Of a stretch of 64,000 nt of DNA, positions 32,972 to 41,966 are shown one piece after another. The DNA is from Pseudomonadota bacterium. GTDB taxonomy: Bacteria > Pseudomonadota > Alphaproteobacteria > Sphingomonadales > Sphingomonadaceae. Each line of letters begins with the position of its first letter. The first letter of the stretch is position 1. The DNA is taken from positions 1 to 64,000 of the forward strand of contig JAEZFL010000132.1 of NCBI GenBank assembly GCA_023417515.1, written 5' to 3'. The notes beneath the pieces are model-generated. The model saw only the letters and a list, made by a program, of their open reading frames with translations, was not told the DNA's origin and did not search any database. The position numbers and the translations under genes were made by a program.

Positions 32972-35059
32972 GTGCTGAGGCAATATGAGCTGGTCGAAAA
33001 GGTCCGGGGCTACGATCCCGACGCCGATGAGGCGATGCTGAACCGCGCCTACGTCTTCTCGATGAAGGCCCATGGCAGCCAGAAGCGCGCCTCGGGCGAT
33101 CCTTATTACAGCCATCCGATCGAGGTCGCCGGAATCCTCACCGACCTCCATCTCGACGACGAGACGATCGTCACCGCCATCCTCCACGACACGATCGAGG
33201 ACACCGTCGCGACCCGCGAGGAGATCGAGAAGCTGTTCGGCGACAATGTCGCTCGGCTCGTCGACGGAGTCACCAAGCTCTCCAAGATCGAGGCTCAGAC
33301 CGAGAGCCAGCGGGCCGCGGAGAACCTTCGCAAGTTCCTGCTCGCCATGTCGGACGACATCCGGGTCCTGCTGGTGAAGCTCGCCGACCGCCTGCACAAC
33401 ATGCGCACGCTCCATCATATCAAGAACGAGGAGAAGCGCCGGCGGATCGCCCGCGAGACGATGGATATCTATGCGCCGCTCGCCGAGCGCATCGGCATGT
33501 ACGAGTTCATGACCGAGATGCAGACGCTCGCCTTCCGCGAGCTCGAGCCGGCGGCCTATGAATCGATCACCAAGCGGCTGGAGCAGCTCCGCTCGGGCGG
33601 CGGCGGCGACCTCATCACCCGAATCGGCCGCGGCATCAAGGCGCATCTCGAGGCCAATGGTATCGAGGCCGAGGTCAAGGGCCGCGAGAAGCATCCCTAT
33701 TCGATCTGGCGCAAGATGGCCGAGCGCCATGTCAGCTTCGAGGCCCTTTCTGACGTCATGGCGTTCCGCTGCATCGTCGACAGCGTCGAGGATTGCTACC
33801 GCACGCTCGGGCTCATCCACCAGCGCTGGCCGGTGGTGCCTGGCCGCTTCAAGGACTTCATCTCGACTCCCAAGCGCAACGGCTACCGATCGCTCCACAC
33901 GACAGTGATTCATGACGAGCGGATGCGGATCGAGGTGCAGATCCGGACCCATGAGATGCATGCGCAGGCCGAGTTCGGCCTCGCCGCCCACTGGGCCTAC
34001 AAGCAGGGCGACATCGAGGCGACGACCGAGCATCCCTGGATCAGCGATCTGGTCGAAATTCTCGACCATGCGGCGACGGCCGAGGAGCTGCTCGAGCACA
34101 CCCGTATGGCGATGTACCAGGACCGTATCTTCGCCTTTACGCCGAAGGGCGAGCTCATTCAGCTGCCCAAGGGCGCGACCGCCGTCGACTTCGCTTATGC
34201 GGTCCACACCGATCTCGGCGACCAGACGGTCGGCGCCAAGATCAACGGCCGCCTCGTGCCGCTTCGCACCGTCCTCGAGAATGGCGACCAGGTCGAGATC
34301 CTCGTCTCCAAGGCGCAGCACCCGCAGCCGGCCTGGCTCGGCTTCGTCATCACCGGCAAGGCGCGCGCCAACATCCGCCGCTGGGTCAAGTCCAAGGAGC
34401 GCGAGGAGACGGTCGCGCTCGGCCGCAAGATTTTCGACGAGATCACCCAGCGCCTGCCCGACCCGCTCGGCTGGGAGGCGATCGCCGAGGCGCTAAAGCG
34501 CCTTCACCTGCCCGACGACAATGCGCTGATGGAGGCGATCGCCACCAAGCGGATCGACGACGTCCAGGTGATGGAGGCGCTGCTCCCGGGCTCGACCCGA
34601 ACGGGCTCGAAGCCGCCGCCGCAACGCACCGCCATATCGGTCAAGGGCCTGACCCCGGGGGTCGCCTTTCAGCTCGCCGACTGCTGCCATCCCATTCCCG
34701 GCGACCGAATCGTCGGGCTTCGCCGCGAGGGCGAGGGGATCGAGGTCCACACGATCAATTGCGACAGCCTTGCCGACGGCCAGGACGCCGACTGGGTCGA
34801 TCTCCACTGGGGCGACGAGACCGACGGCGGCACGGCGCGCCTGTGCCTCGTCATCGCCAACCAGCCCGGCTCGCTGGCGACCGTTGCCGGGATCATCGGC
34901 CGCGACGGCGCCAACATCATCAGCATGGAGCAGACCGCCCGCGACGGCGCCTTCCACACCTTCATGTTCGACGTCGAGGTTCATGACGTCGAACATCTGA
35001 TGCGCATCCTGGCGGCGCTTCGCGCCAGCGAGGTCGTGTCGAGCGCCGAGCGGCTCTAG
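32972..35059 (+). CDS. rsh: bifunctional (p)ppGpp synthetase/hydrolase (RelA/SpoT homologue)
   Basis: The 695-residue Rsh protein has an HD hydrolase domain with HDTIED at residues 72-77, a synthetase domain around DVMAFRCIVDSVEDCYRTLG and PKRNGYRSLHTTVI, a TGS domain (FTPKGELIQLPKGATAVDFAYAVH) and a C-terminal ACT domain. Both active sites look intact, so it should make and degrade the alarmone that controls the stringent response. GTG at 32972 (VLRQYELVEKV) is the family start; an upstream TTG at 32936 is open but unlikely. Confidence 0.94.
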   Translation: MLRQYELVEKVRGYDPDADEAMLNRAYVFSMKAHGSQKRASGDPYYSHPIEVAGILTDLHLDDETIVTAILHDTIEDTVATREEIEKLFGDNVARLVDGVTKLSKIEAQTESQRAAENLRKFLLAMSDDIRVLLVKLADRLHNMRTLHHIKNEEKRRRIARETMDIYAPLAERIGMYEFMTEMQTLAFRELEPAAYESITKRLEQLRSGGGGDLITRIGRGIKAHLEANGIEAEVKGREKHPYSIWRKMAERHVSFEALSDVMAFRCIVDSVEDCYRTLGLIHQRWPVVPGRFKDFISTPKRNGYRSLHTTVIHDERMRIEVQIRTHEMHAQAEFGLAAHWAYKQGDIEATTEHPWISDLVEILDHAATAEELLEHTRMAMYQDRIFAFTPKGELIQLPKGATAVDFAYAVHTDLGDQTVGAKINGRLVPLRTVLENGDQVEILVSKAQHPQPAWLGFVITGKARANIRRWVKSKEREETVALGRKIFDEITQRLPDPLGWEAIAEALKRLHLPDDNALMEAIATKRIDDVQVMEALLPGSTRTGSKPPPQRTAISVKGLTPGVAFQLADCCHPIPGDRIVGLRREGEGIEVHTINCDSLADGQDADWVDLHWGDETDGGTARLCLVIANQPGSLATVAGIIGRDGANIISMEQTARDGAFHTFMFDVEVHDVEHLMRILAALRASEVVSSAERL

Positions 35060-35100
35060 AGGACTTTGCGCGCCTTGTTCATGCTCGCGTAACTGAAACT

Positions 35101-35124
35101 AAACTATTCGGACCATTGTAGTTT
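35101..35124. promoter_or_regulatory. AT-rich inverted repeat AAACTA-N12-TAGTTT upstream of RTX protease gene
   Basis: AAACTA (35101-35106) and TAGTTT (35119-35124) form an inverted repeat in the only AT-rich patch of the 217-base gap between rsh and the RTX gene. It could be an operator or part of a promoter for the secreted protease. The rest of the gap shows nothing else clear; AGGAGAGA just before the start codon is the ribosome binding site. Confidence 0.35.
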
Positions 35125-35276
35125 TGGGGAAGTTGCCGGGTGCGGCAGCTGCATCGGCACGGCGCAGGCAATGCCGCGAGACGAGGACCAGCCCCTCACC
35201 AGGGATCCAGCACGTTCAGACATTGACGCCGGTCCTCGCTTGAGTCGATGACGGACCGGCCGTCCGCCAGGAGAGA

Positions 35277-38200
35277 ATGATGGCCGTTATTGTTGGTACG
35301 AATGGCAACGATTCCCTGACCGGCACGCCCCAGGACGATCATATCCAGGGCCTCGACGGCGACGACCGCCTCGACGGCGGCACCGGCAACGACATCCTGG
35401 AAGGCGGCCTCGGCGATGACGTCTATTATGTCGACTCTCCCCTGGACATCGTCCGGGAGGGCCTGAACGCCGGGCTCGACATCGTCTATGCGCGGGTCAG
35501 CTATGCGCTGCGGGCCGGGCAGCATGTCGAGCTTCTGGCGGCGGAGAATGGCGCCGGCACCGTCAGGATCGACCTCACCGGCAACGAGCTGAACAACAGC
35601 ATCGCCGGGAATGAAGGCGTCAACGTGCTCAACGGGGGCGCCGGCGACGACTTCCTGCGCGGCTATGGCGGCGACGACCGCCTCGACGGCGGGGCCGGCA
35701 ACGACATCATGGAGGGCGGCCTCGGCAACGACATATATTATGTCGACTCGGCGCGGGACATCGTCCGTGAAGGCGCCGGCGCCGGGCTCGACATCGTCTA
35801 TGCGCGAGTGAGCTACACGCTGACCGCCGGGCAGCATATCGAGCTGCTGACGGCTGAGAACGGCGCCGGAACCGCTCGGATCGACCTGACCGGCAACGAG
35901 CTGAACAACAGCATCGCCGGGACCGAAGGCGTCAACGTGCTCAACGGGGGCGCCGGCGACGACTTCCTGCGCGCTTATGGCGGCGACGACCGTCTCGACG
36001 GCGGGGCCGGCAACGACATCATGGAAGGCGGCCTCGGCAACGACCTTTATTATGTCGACTCTCCCCTGGACATCGTCCGGGAGGGCCTGAACGCCGGGCT
36101 CGACATCGTCTATGCGCGGGTCAGCTATGCGCTGAGAGCCGGCCAGCATATCGAGCTGCTGACGGCTGAGAACGGCGCCGGAACCGCCCGGATCGACCTC
36201 ACCGGAAACGAGCTGAACAACAGCATTGGCGGGACCGAAGGCGTGAACGCGCTGAATGGGGGCGCCGGCGACGACACCCTGCGCGCCTATGGCGGCGATG
36301 ATCGGCTGGATGGCGGGCTCGGCAACGACCTCATGGAGGGCGGCACCGGCAACGACCTCTATTATGTGGACTCGGCGCTGGACGTGGTCCGCGAGGAGGC
36401 GAATGCCGGGCTCGACATCGTCTATGCCAGCGTCTCCTATGCGCTTGGGGCAGGCCAGCATGTCGAGGTCCTGTCGACGAGCAGCGGGGCCGGCACCGCC
36501 GCCATCGACCTCACCGGCAACGAGCTCAACAACAGCCTCGCCGGCAACGAGGGCGCGAACAGGCTGTCTGGCGGAGCGGGCGCAGACACGCTCCGCGGCT
36601 ATGGCGGCAACGACATTCTCGACGGCGGCGCGGGCCAGGACATCATGGAAGGCGGAGCGGGTGCGGACCGCTTCCGCTTCGGTGCCGCGGCCCATTCGGC
36701 GCTAGGCGCGTTCGACACGATCAGGGACTTCGAAACCGGCCTCGACCGGATCGATCTCACCGCGATCGACGCCAACATCCTGACCGGCGCGCGCGATACG
36801 TTCCGCTTCGTCGGAGCGGCGGGCTTCAGCGGCCAGGCGGGCGAGCTGCGCTACGTTCAAGCGGGCTCGGTGTTCGACCTCTATGCGGACCTCAACGGCG
36901 ATCGTGTCGCCGACATGCACATCCGGGTCATCGGCAACGGCCTCGTGGTGGGCGACATCGACGGCGCCGTCGCCGCGCCGCCGCCCAACCGCGCGCCGGC
37001 GATCACGTCGGGAGCGGCCGCCAGCGTCGCCGAGAACAGCGCCGCCTCGACGATCGTCTACCAGGCCGTCGCCAGCGATCCGGACGGCGACCCGATTACC
37101 TATCGTCTCAGCGGCCCCGATTCCGCCCTGCTCAGCATCGACGCCGTCTCGGGTGCGGTGCGGCTGCTGTCGTCGCCCAATTTCGAGGCGCGCAGCAGCT
37201 ACAATTTCACCGTTCACGCCGATGACGGCCGCGGCGGCACCGCCGCGCAGACGGTCACGCTGAACATCCAGGACGTCAACGAGGCGCCGACGATCGCCTC
37301 GGGCACCACGGCCGCAGTGGCCGAGAACAGTGCCGCCTCGACGATCGTCTATCAGACCCTTGCCAGCGATCCGGACGGGGACCCGGTGACCTACCGCCTC
37401 AGCGGCACGGACGCGGCGCTGCTCAGCATCGATGCGAGCGGCGCGGTGCGGCTGATCACGCCGGCCAATTTCGAGGCCCGGAGCAGCTACAGCTTCACCG
37501 TCCACGCCGAGGACGGCCTCGGCGGGACCGACGCCCAGCCGGTGACATTGACCATCCAGGACGTCAACGAAGCCCCGGTCATCACGTCCGGCACCACCGC
37601 GACGATCGCGGAGAACAGCCCGACATCGACCGTGGTCTATCAGGTCGTCGCGAGCGACCCCGAGGGCACCGCGCTGACCTATTCGCTGGGCGGCGCCGAC
37701 GCGGCCCGGTTCACGATCGACCAGAATGGCGCGGTGCGCTTCATCCAGTCGCCCGATTTCGAGACGCGCAGCAGCTATTCCTTCTCGGTCCATGCCAGCG
37801 ACGGCAGCCTCGTCGCGACGCGCGGCGTGACGGTCACGGTGACCGACGTCAACGAAAGCGTCGGCTCGACTCCGATCATCACCGAGACCAGCGCCGCCAA
37901 TGACGCCATCGGCCAGGCGCAGGTCATCCAGCGCTCGCAGCTGGCGGTGGCCCCCAACCCGAACCTGGTCGACCAGAGCCTGCCGTCGGTGCAGATCAAC
38001 GGCAGCGTATCGGTCCCCGGGGACAGCGACTATTACAGCATCACGCTCCAGGCCGGCGAGCTTCTGATCCTCGACGTCGACGGCACCAATTCGCTCGACG
38101 CGTTCCTGCGAGTCTATGGCCCGAGCGGAGAGCTGCTGACCGAGAATGACGACGCGGGGACCTTCGACCCGGGCTCGAGCGCACATTCGGGCATCGCGCA

Positions 38201-39656
38201 CAATGTCGATTCGCTGGTCCGCTTCCGCGCGCCGACCAGCGGCACCTACACCTTCCAGATCCGCTCCTATGAGGACAACGGCTCGCCGACCTCGAGCGGC
38301 GCCTACACGATCAACCTCAGCGTCGGCGCATCGGCGCCGCAGTCGGTGATCGACCAGGAGAATATCGACGCTCTGATCTCCGGTTTTCGGTGGAACGGCA
38401 CGACCGTCACCTACGGCTTCACCACCGACCCGACGCAATATTCGGGCGATGAGGGGTCGCCGGAGAATGCCAATAACTTCGAGGCTCTGAACGCGGTCCA
38501 GCGCGCGGTCACGGTCACCACCTTCGCGATGGTGACGAGTTATACCGGCCTCGCCTTCAGCGAGAATGTCGCAGCGCCCGGCTCGGCCCAGATCCGCCTT
38601 GCGCAGAGCGACGATCCCGACACCGCCCATGCTTATTATCCGGGTCCCGGCGACGGCGGCGACGTGTGGTTCCGCAACGGTCCCCCGCCGAACAACCCGA
38701 CCGGCACGCCGCGCTTCGACAACCCGGTGCCGGGCAGCTACGGCTACATGACCTTCCTGCACGAGATCGGCCACGCGCTCGGCCTCAAGCACGGCCATGA
38801 AGCGCCGGCGCTGAGTCCCGATCGGGATTCGATGGAATTCTCCATCATGACCTATCGCGGCTATATCGGCGCATCGTTCGAGGGCGGTTACCGCAACGAG
38901 AGCTGGGGCTTCGCCCAGAGCTTCATGATGTACGACATCGCGGCGCTTCAGAAGGTCTACGGCGCCAATTTCGCGACGCAGGCGGGCGACACCACCTATA
39001 GCTGGAGCCCGACCAGCGGTGCCTATTCGATCAACGGCGCGGTCCAGTGGACGCCGGGCGGCAACCGCGTGTTCCAGACGATCTGGGACGGCGGCGGCAC
39101 CGACACCTATGACCTGTCGGCCTATTCCAGTTCGGTGACCATCGACCTTCGTCCCGGCGAGTGGACGACCACCTCGACAATCCAGCTCGCCAATCTCGGC
39201 AACGGCAATTTCGCGCGCGGCAACGTCGCCAACGCCTTGCTGTTCAACGGGGACACCCGTTCGCTGATCGAGAATGCCGTCGGCGGCAGCGGCAACGACA
39301 CGCTCATCGCCAACGAGGCCGCCAACCGGCTGACCGGCCGCGGCGGGTCCGACACCTTCGCGTGGCGGTCGATCGACGACGCGCGCGACGCGACCGGCCC
39401 GGACCGGATCCTCGACTTCCTTCGGGGCGCCGACAAGATCGACCTGTCGGCGATCGACGCGGTCAGCGGCACGGCCGCCAACGAAGCTTTCACCTTCATC
39501 GGCTCCAATTCCTTCACCGGTACCGCCGGCGAGCTGCGCTACATGACCGACGGCAGCGGAGTGAACATCTACGCCGACGTCAACGGCGACGCGGTCGCCG
39601 ACCTGCATATCATCGTCAATGGAACCACCATCGCCGCCACGGACTTCATCTTCTGA
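35277..39656 (+). CDS. large secreted RTX / cadherin-like / serralysin-type metalloprotease
   Basis: About 1459 residues. From the N-terminus: four 104-residue RTX-like repeats (about 38-453), an M10_C-type block, three cadherin-like domains (about 570-860), a pre-peptidase domain (about 905-1018), a serralysin catalytic domain with HEIGHALGLKHGHE near 1161 and Met-turn SIMTYRGY near 1195, and a final calcium-binding RTX block. There is no Sec signal; RTX proteins usually leave by type I secretion from the C-terminus, but no T1SS genes are adjacent. ATG at 35280 has better spacing (6) from AGGAG than 35277 (3). Confidence 0.93.
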   Translation: MMAVIVGTNGNDSLTGTPQDDHIQGLDGDDRLDGGTGNDILEGGLGDDVYYVDSPLDIVREGLNAGLDIVYARVSYALRAGQHVELLAAENGAGTVRIDLTGNELNNSIAGNEGVNVLNGGAGDDFLRGYGGDDRLDGGAGNDIMEGGLGNDIYYVDSARDIVREGAGAGLDIVYARVSYTLTAGQHIELLTAENGAGTARIDLTGNELNNSIAGTEGVNVLNGGAGDDFLRAYGGDDRLDGGAGNDIMEGGLGNDLYYVDSPLDIVREGLNAGLDIVYARVSYALRAGQHIELLTAENGAGTARIDLTGNELNNSIGGTEGVNALNGGAGDDTLRAYGGDDRLDGGLGNDLMEGGTGNDLYYVDSALDVVREEANAGLDIVYASVSYALGAGQHVEVLSTSSGAGTAAIDLTGNELNNSLAGNEGANRLSGGAGADTLRGYGGNDILDGGAGQDIMEGGAGADRFRFGAAAHSALGAFDTIRDFETGLDRIDLTAIDANILTGARDTFRFVGAAGFSGQAGELRYVQAGSVFDLYADLNGDRVADMHIRVIGNGLVVGDIDGAVAAPPPNRAPAITSGAAASVAENSAASTIVYQAVASDPDGDPITYRLSGPDSALLSIDAVSGAVRLLSSPNFEARSSYNFTVHADDGRGGTAAQTVTLNIQDVNEAPTIASGTTAAVAENSAASTIVYQTLASDPDGDPVTYRLSGTDAALLSIDASGAVRLITPANFEARSSYSFTVHAEDGLGGTDAQPVTLTIQDVNEAPVITSGTTATIAENSPTSTVVYQVVASDPEGTALTYSLGGADAARFTIDQNGAVRFIQSPDFETRSSYSFSVHASDGSLVATRGVTVTVTDVNESVGSTPIITETSAANDAIGQAQVIQRSQLAVAPNPNLVDQSLPSVQINGSVSVPGDSDYYSITLQAGELLILDVDGTNSLDAFLRVYGPSGELLTENDDAGTFDPGSSAHSGIAHNVDSLVRFRAPTSGTYTFQIRSYEDNGSPTSSGAYTINLSVGASAPQSVIDQENIDALISGFRWNGTTVTYGFTTDPTQYSGDEGSPENANNFEALNAVQRAVTVTTFAMVTSYTGLAFSENVAAPGSAQIRLAQSDDPDTAHAYYPGPGDGGDVWFRNGPPPNNPTGTPRFDNPVPGSYGYMTFLHEIGHALGLKHGHEAPALSPDRDSMEFSIMTYRGYIGASFEGGYRNESWGFAQSFMMYDIAALQKVYGANFATQAGDTTYSWSPTSGAYSINGAVQWTPGGNRVFQTIWDGGGTDTYDLSAYSSSVTIDLRPGEWTTTSTIQLANLGNGNFARGNVANALLFNGDTRSLIENAVGGSGNDTLIANEAANRLTGRGGSDTFAWRSIDDARDATGPDRILDFLRGADKIDLSAIDAVSGTAANEAFTFIGSNSFTGTAGELRYMTDGSGVNIYADVNGDAVADLHIIVNGTTIAATDFIF
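35388..36635 (+). repeat. four tandem 312-bp coding repeats in the RTX protein gene
   Basis: Units begin at 35388, 35700, 36012 and 36324, each with AACGACAT or AACGACCT, and encode 104 residues such as GLDIVYARVSYAL, GQHIELLTAENGAG and RIDLTGNELNNSI. Units 1-3 are nearly identical at DNA level and unit 4 is more diverged. The exact period indicates recent unequal duplication or gene conversion. Confidence 0.92.
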
Positions 39657-39681
39657 GGAGGCCGGACGGTCCGGAGAGACC

Positions 39682-39942
39682 ATGATGAAACTGTTGATCG
39701 GACTGGCCGCCGCGACCGCGGCGGCGATGAGCATGGAGGCAACGACGCCAGACACGCCGCCTTCCGCGAACGAGATCGCGCCCGCCCGCGACGGCAATAT
39801 CGCCATCCAGGAGGAGCTCGACGCCGCGCGCAAGGCGCGCACCGTCGCCGCCTATGACCTGTTCATCGCGCGCCATCCCGGCCACCCGCTCGAACCGGTG
39901 GCGCGCGCGGAGCGGGCACGGCTGCAGCGCGAGGGCCGCTGA
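39682..39942 (+). CDS. small exported hypothetical protein
   Basis: The 86-residue product begins with a short signal-like segment (MMKLLIGLAAATAAAMSMEA), then a Pro-rich linker and a helical C-terminus (AARKARTVAAYDLFIARHPGHPLEPVARAERARL) that looks like half a TPR hairpin. It is 25 bases after the RTX protease stop and may be cotranscribed with it. Function is unknown; a role as a small chaperone or inhibitor of the protease is only a guess from position. Confidence 0.6.
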   Translation: MMKLLIGLAAATAAAMSMEATTPDTPPSANEIAPARDGNIAIQEELDAARKARTVAAYDLFIARHPGHPLEPVARAERARLQREGR

Positions 39943-39948
39943 CGGCGG

Positions 39949-41484
39949 CTATTGCGCCTCGACCCGGAATATCTCCCCGTCGAAATCGACGATGTAGAGA
40001 TTGCCCGCCTGGTCGACGCCGAAGCTTGAGACGTTGCCGATCGCGCCCGCATTGGGCGTGAAGTCGGTTCGGCGCAGAATGAAGCGGTCGCTGAACGCGG
40101 TGGCGCCGATCGCGAGATCGCGGATCGGCAGCGACCAGATGTTGCCGTTGACGAAATCCGCGAAGAAATACTGGCCCTGCAGGCGCTCGACCGGGCCGCG
40201 ATAGACATAGCCGCCGGTCACCGAATTGCCCTGCCGCGGCCCCGCGCCGTGGCCATATTCCGCGACCGGAGGGGTAAGGCCGGCGGGCGCCGCGCCGGAG
40301 AAGGGCATCGTTCCTTCGAGGAAGCGCCAGCCGAAATTGGCGCCGCCGTCCTGCGGGCGCATCAGGTCGATCTCCTCGCGCGCGCCTTGGCCGACATCGG
40401 CGATCCACAGATGGCCGGTCGCCGGGTCGAAGCTGGCTCGGAACGGGTTGCGCAGGCCATAGGCCCAGATCTCGGCGCGGCCGCCACCGGCGGCGAACGG
40501 GTTGTCGGCGGGGATTCGATAGTCGGCGTCGTCGTCGGCCGGGAAGGAGTCGCCGCCGACGTCGATGCGCAGGATCTTGCCGAGCAGATTGTCGATATTC
40601 TGCGCATTGTTGAACGGGTCGCCGCCGCCGCCGCCGTCGCCAGAGGCGACGTAGAGGAAGCCGTCATTGCCGAAGCCGATCCAGCCGCCCTTGTGATTGT
40701 TGAGGCCCGGCGGCTGGGCGAAGGTCAGGACGAGGTCGGCGCTGGCCGGATTGGCGACGTCGCGATTGCCCGCCTGGACCCGGTAGCGGCGCACCTCGCT
40801 GTTGCCGCTGAGGCCGATCAGATAGACGTAGAAGGTGCCGCTGGTGGCGAAGTCCGGAGCGGTCGCGAAGCCGAGGAGGCCGCGCTCGCCGTCGGTCAGG
40901 ATCTGCCCGGACAGGTCGATGAAGGGCTGGGCGGTGATCGCTCCGGTCGCGGGGTTGAGGATTCGGATCCGGCCGATTCGTTCGACCACGAAGACGCGGC
41001 CGCTATTGTCCGGCACCGGCGCCACGAACAAAGGTTGGACGAAGCCGCTGCCGACCCGCGCCACGCGGAAGGCGTCGGGACCGACATTGGTCACCGTGAC
41101 GGCGAGGGCCAGCGTGGTCGTCGCCTGCCCGTCCGAGGCCGCGATCGTCACCTGATAGACATTGTTCGAATCGGAATCGTCCGGCGCTTCGAAGTCGGGC
41201 GGCGTCACGAACGAGAGCGCGCCCGCGGCGGTGAGGCGGAAATCGCCCTGGTCGGCGCCGCCCGCAAGTGAGAATGCGAGGGCCTGACCGTCCGGATCGC
41301 TGGCCACCGCCTGATAGACGGTGCCGGCGCTGTTCTCCGGAGCGGCCGCGGTGGCCGGCGACGTGAAAACCGGCGCTCGGTTTGCGGGGTTGGGAGGAGT
41401 AGGATTGCCGCCTCCTCCGCCTCCGCTGCACGCCGCAAGGGCCAGCAGGAATGCGGAGGCGAGGGTCACACGCTGCGCGGACAT
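39949..41484 (-). CDS. PQQ-dependent sugar dehydrogenase-type lipoprotein with cadherin-like domain
   Basis: The 511-residue protein has a lipoprotein signal (LALAAC, Cys19), a Gly/Pro-rich linker, a cadherin-like domain (about 37-133, NRAPVFTSP ... YQAVASDPDG) and a six-bladed propeller of the soluble glucose/sorbosone dehydrogenase (Yli/GDH-B) type with ERGLLGFATAPDF, GLNNHKGGWIGFGNDGFLYV and LRNPFRASFDP. It likely oxidises an aldose at the outer membrane or cell surface, with PQQ supplied externally or from elsewhere in the genome. The cadherin-like module resembles those in the RTX protease next door. Confidence 0.88.
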   Translation of the reverse strand: MSAQRVTLASAFLLALAACSGGGGGGNPTPPNPANRAPVFTSPATAAAPENSAGTVYQAVASDPDGQALAFSLAGGADQGDFRLTAAGALSFVTPPDFEAPDDSDSNNVYQVTIAASDGQATTTLALAVTVTNVGPDAFRVARVGSGFVQPLFVAPVPDNSGRVFVVERIGRIRILNPATGAITAQPFIDLSGQILTDGERGLLGFATAPDFATSGTFYVYLIGLSGNSEVRRYRVQAGNRDVANPASADLVLTFAQPPGLNNHKGGWIGFGNDGFLYVASGDGGGGGDPFNNAQNIDNLLGKILRIDVGGDSFPADDDADYRIPADNPFAAGGGRAEIWAYGLRNPFRASFDPATGHLWIADVGQGAREEIDLMRPQDGGANFGWRFLEGTMPFSGAAPAGLTPPVAEYGHGAGPRQGNSVTGGYVYRGPVERLQGQYFFADFVNGNIWSLPIRDLAIGATAFSDRFILRRTDFTPNAGAIGNVSSFGVDQAGNLYIVDFDGEIFRVEAQ

Positions 41485-41513
41485 GCGTCACTCCAGGCTG
41501 ACAGCACGCAGGT

Positions 41514-41876
41514 TCAGTCGCCCGGAGGCTCCTGACTCTCCCCCGCCCGATCCATATCATCTGGGCGGCTCGGCCGCACCAGGAGATGCGGCGCGAAGCG
41601 GCCGAGCAGCAGCAGCACGGTCGGCAGGATCATGGTCGTCACGAGGTCCTTGGCAGTCTCGCTGCCCTGCCCCGGCCAGGTCTCGTGGAGATAGTCGGCC
41701 CATTCGTTGGCAAGCGCTGCGATCAGGATCAGCAGCCAGGCCAGCCAGGGCCCCGAACGTCGGGGAAGCAAGGCAAGGAGCGGCACATAGAGGCCGATGC
41801 CGGCGAGCAGGTGGAGCGCGTCGCGGCTGAGGCCCGTCTCGTCGGTGATCACCGTCTTGATTGCCGCCCAGTCCAC
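41514..41876 (-). CDS. small integral membrane protein
   Basis: GTG at 41876 is preceded by an AAGGAGA site and gives 120 residues beginning VDWAAIKTVITDETGLS. Two or three hydrophobic segments are visible (LLAGIGLYVPLLALL, GPWLAWLLILIAALANEWADYL, LVTTMILPTVLLLLGRF). It resembles VanZ-like or YdjM-like small membrane proteins in layout, but I do not recognise the family. Function unknown. Confidence 0.7.
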   Translation of the reverse strand: MDWAAIKTVITDETGLSRDALHLLAGIGLYVPLLALLPRRSGPWLAWLLILIAALANEWADYLHETWPGQGSETAKDLVTTMILPTVLLLLGRFAPHLLVRPSRPDDMDRAGESQEPPGD

Positions 41877-41966
41877 GCGCTCTCCTTTCGAGGCGGAAGT
41901 GGTAGCGGTCGCCCGTCGCCGCGCACAGCCCTTGCATGCGCCTGCCGGGCCGATACACCCGGCGGC

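Noticed and set aside
35388..36635. Regularly spaced repeats that might be a CRISPR or satellite array
   Set aside because: The 312-base period is coding, in frame and encodes RTX-like Gly/Asp-rich protein repeats. There are no unique spacers or cas genes.
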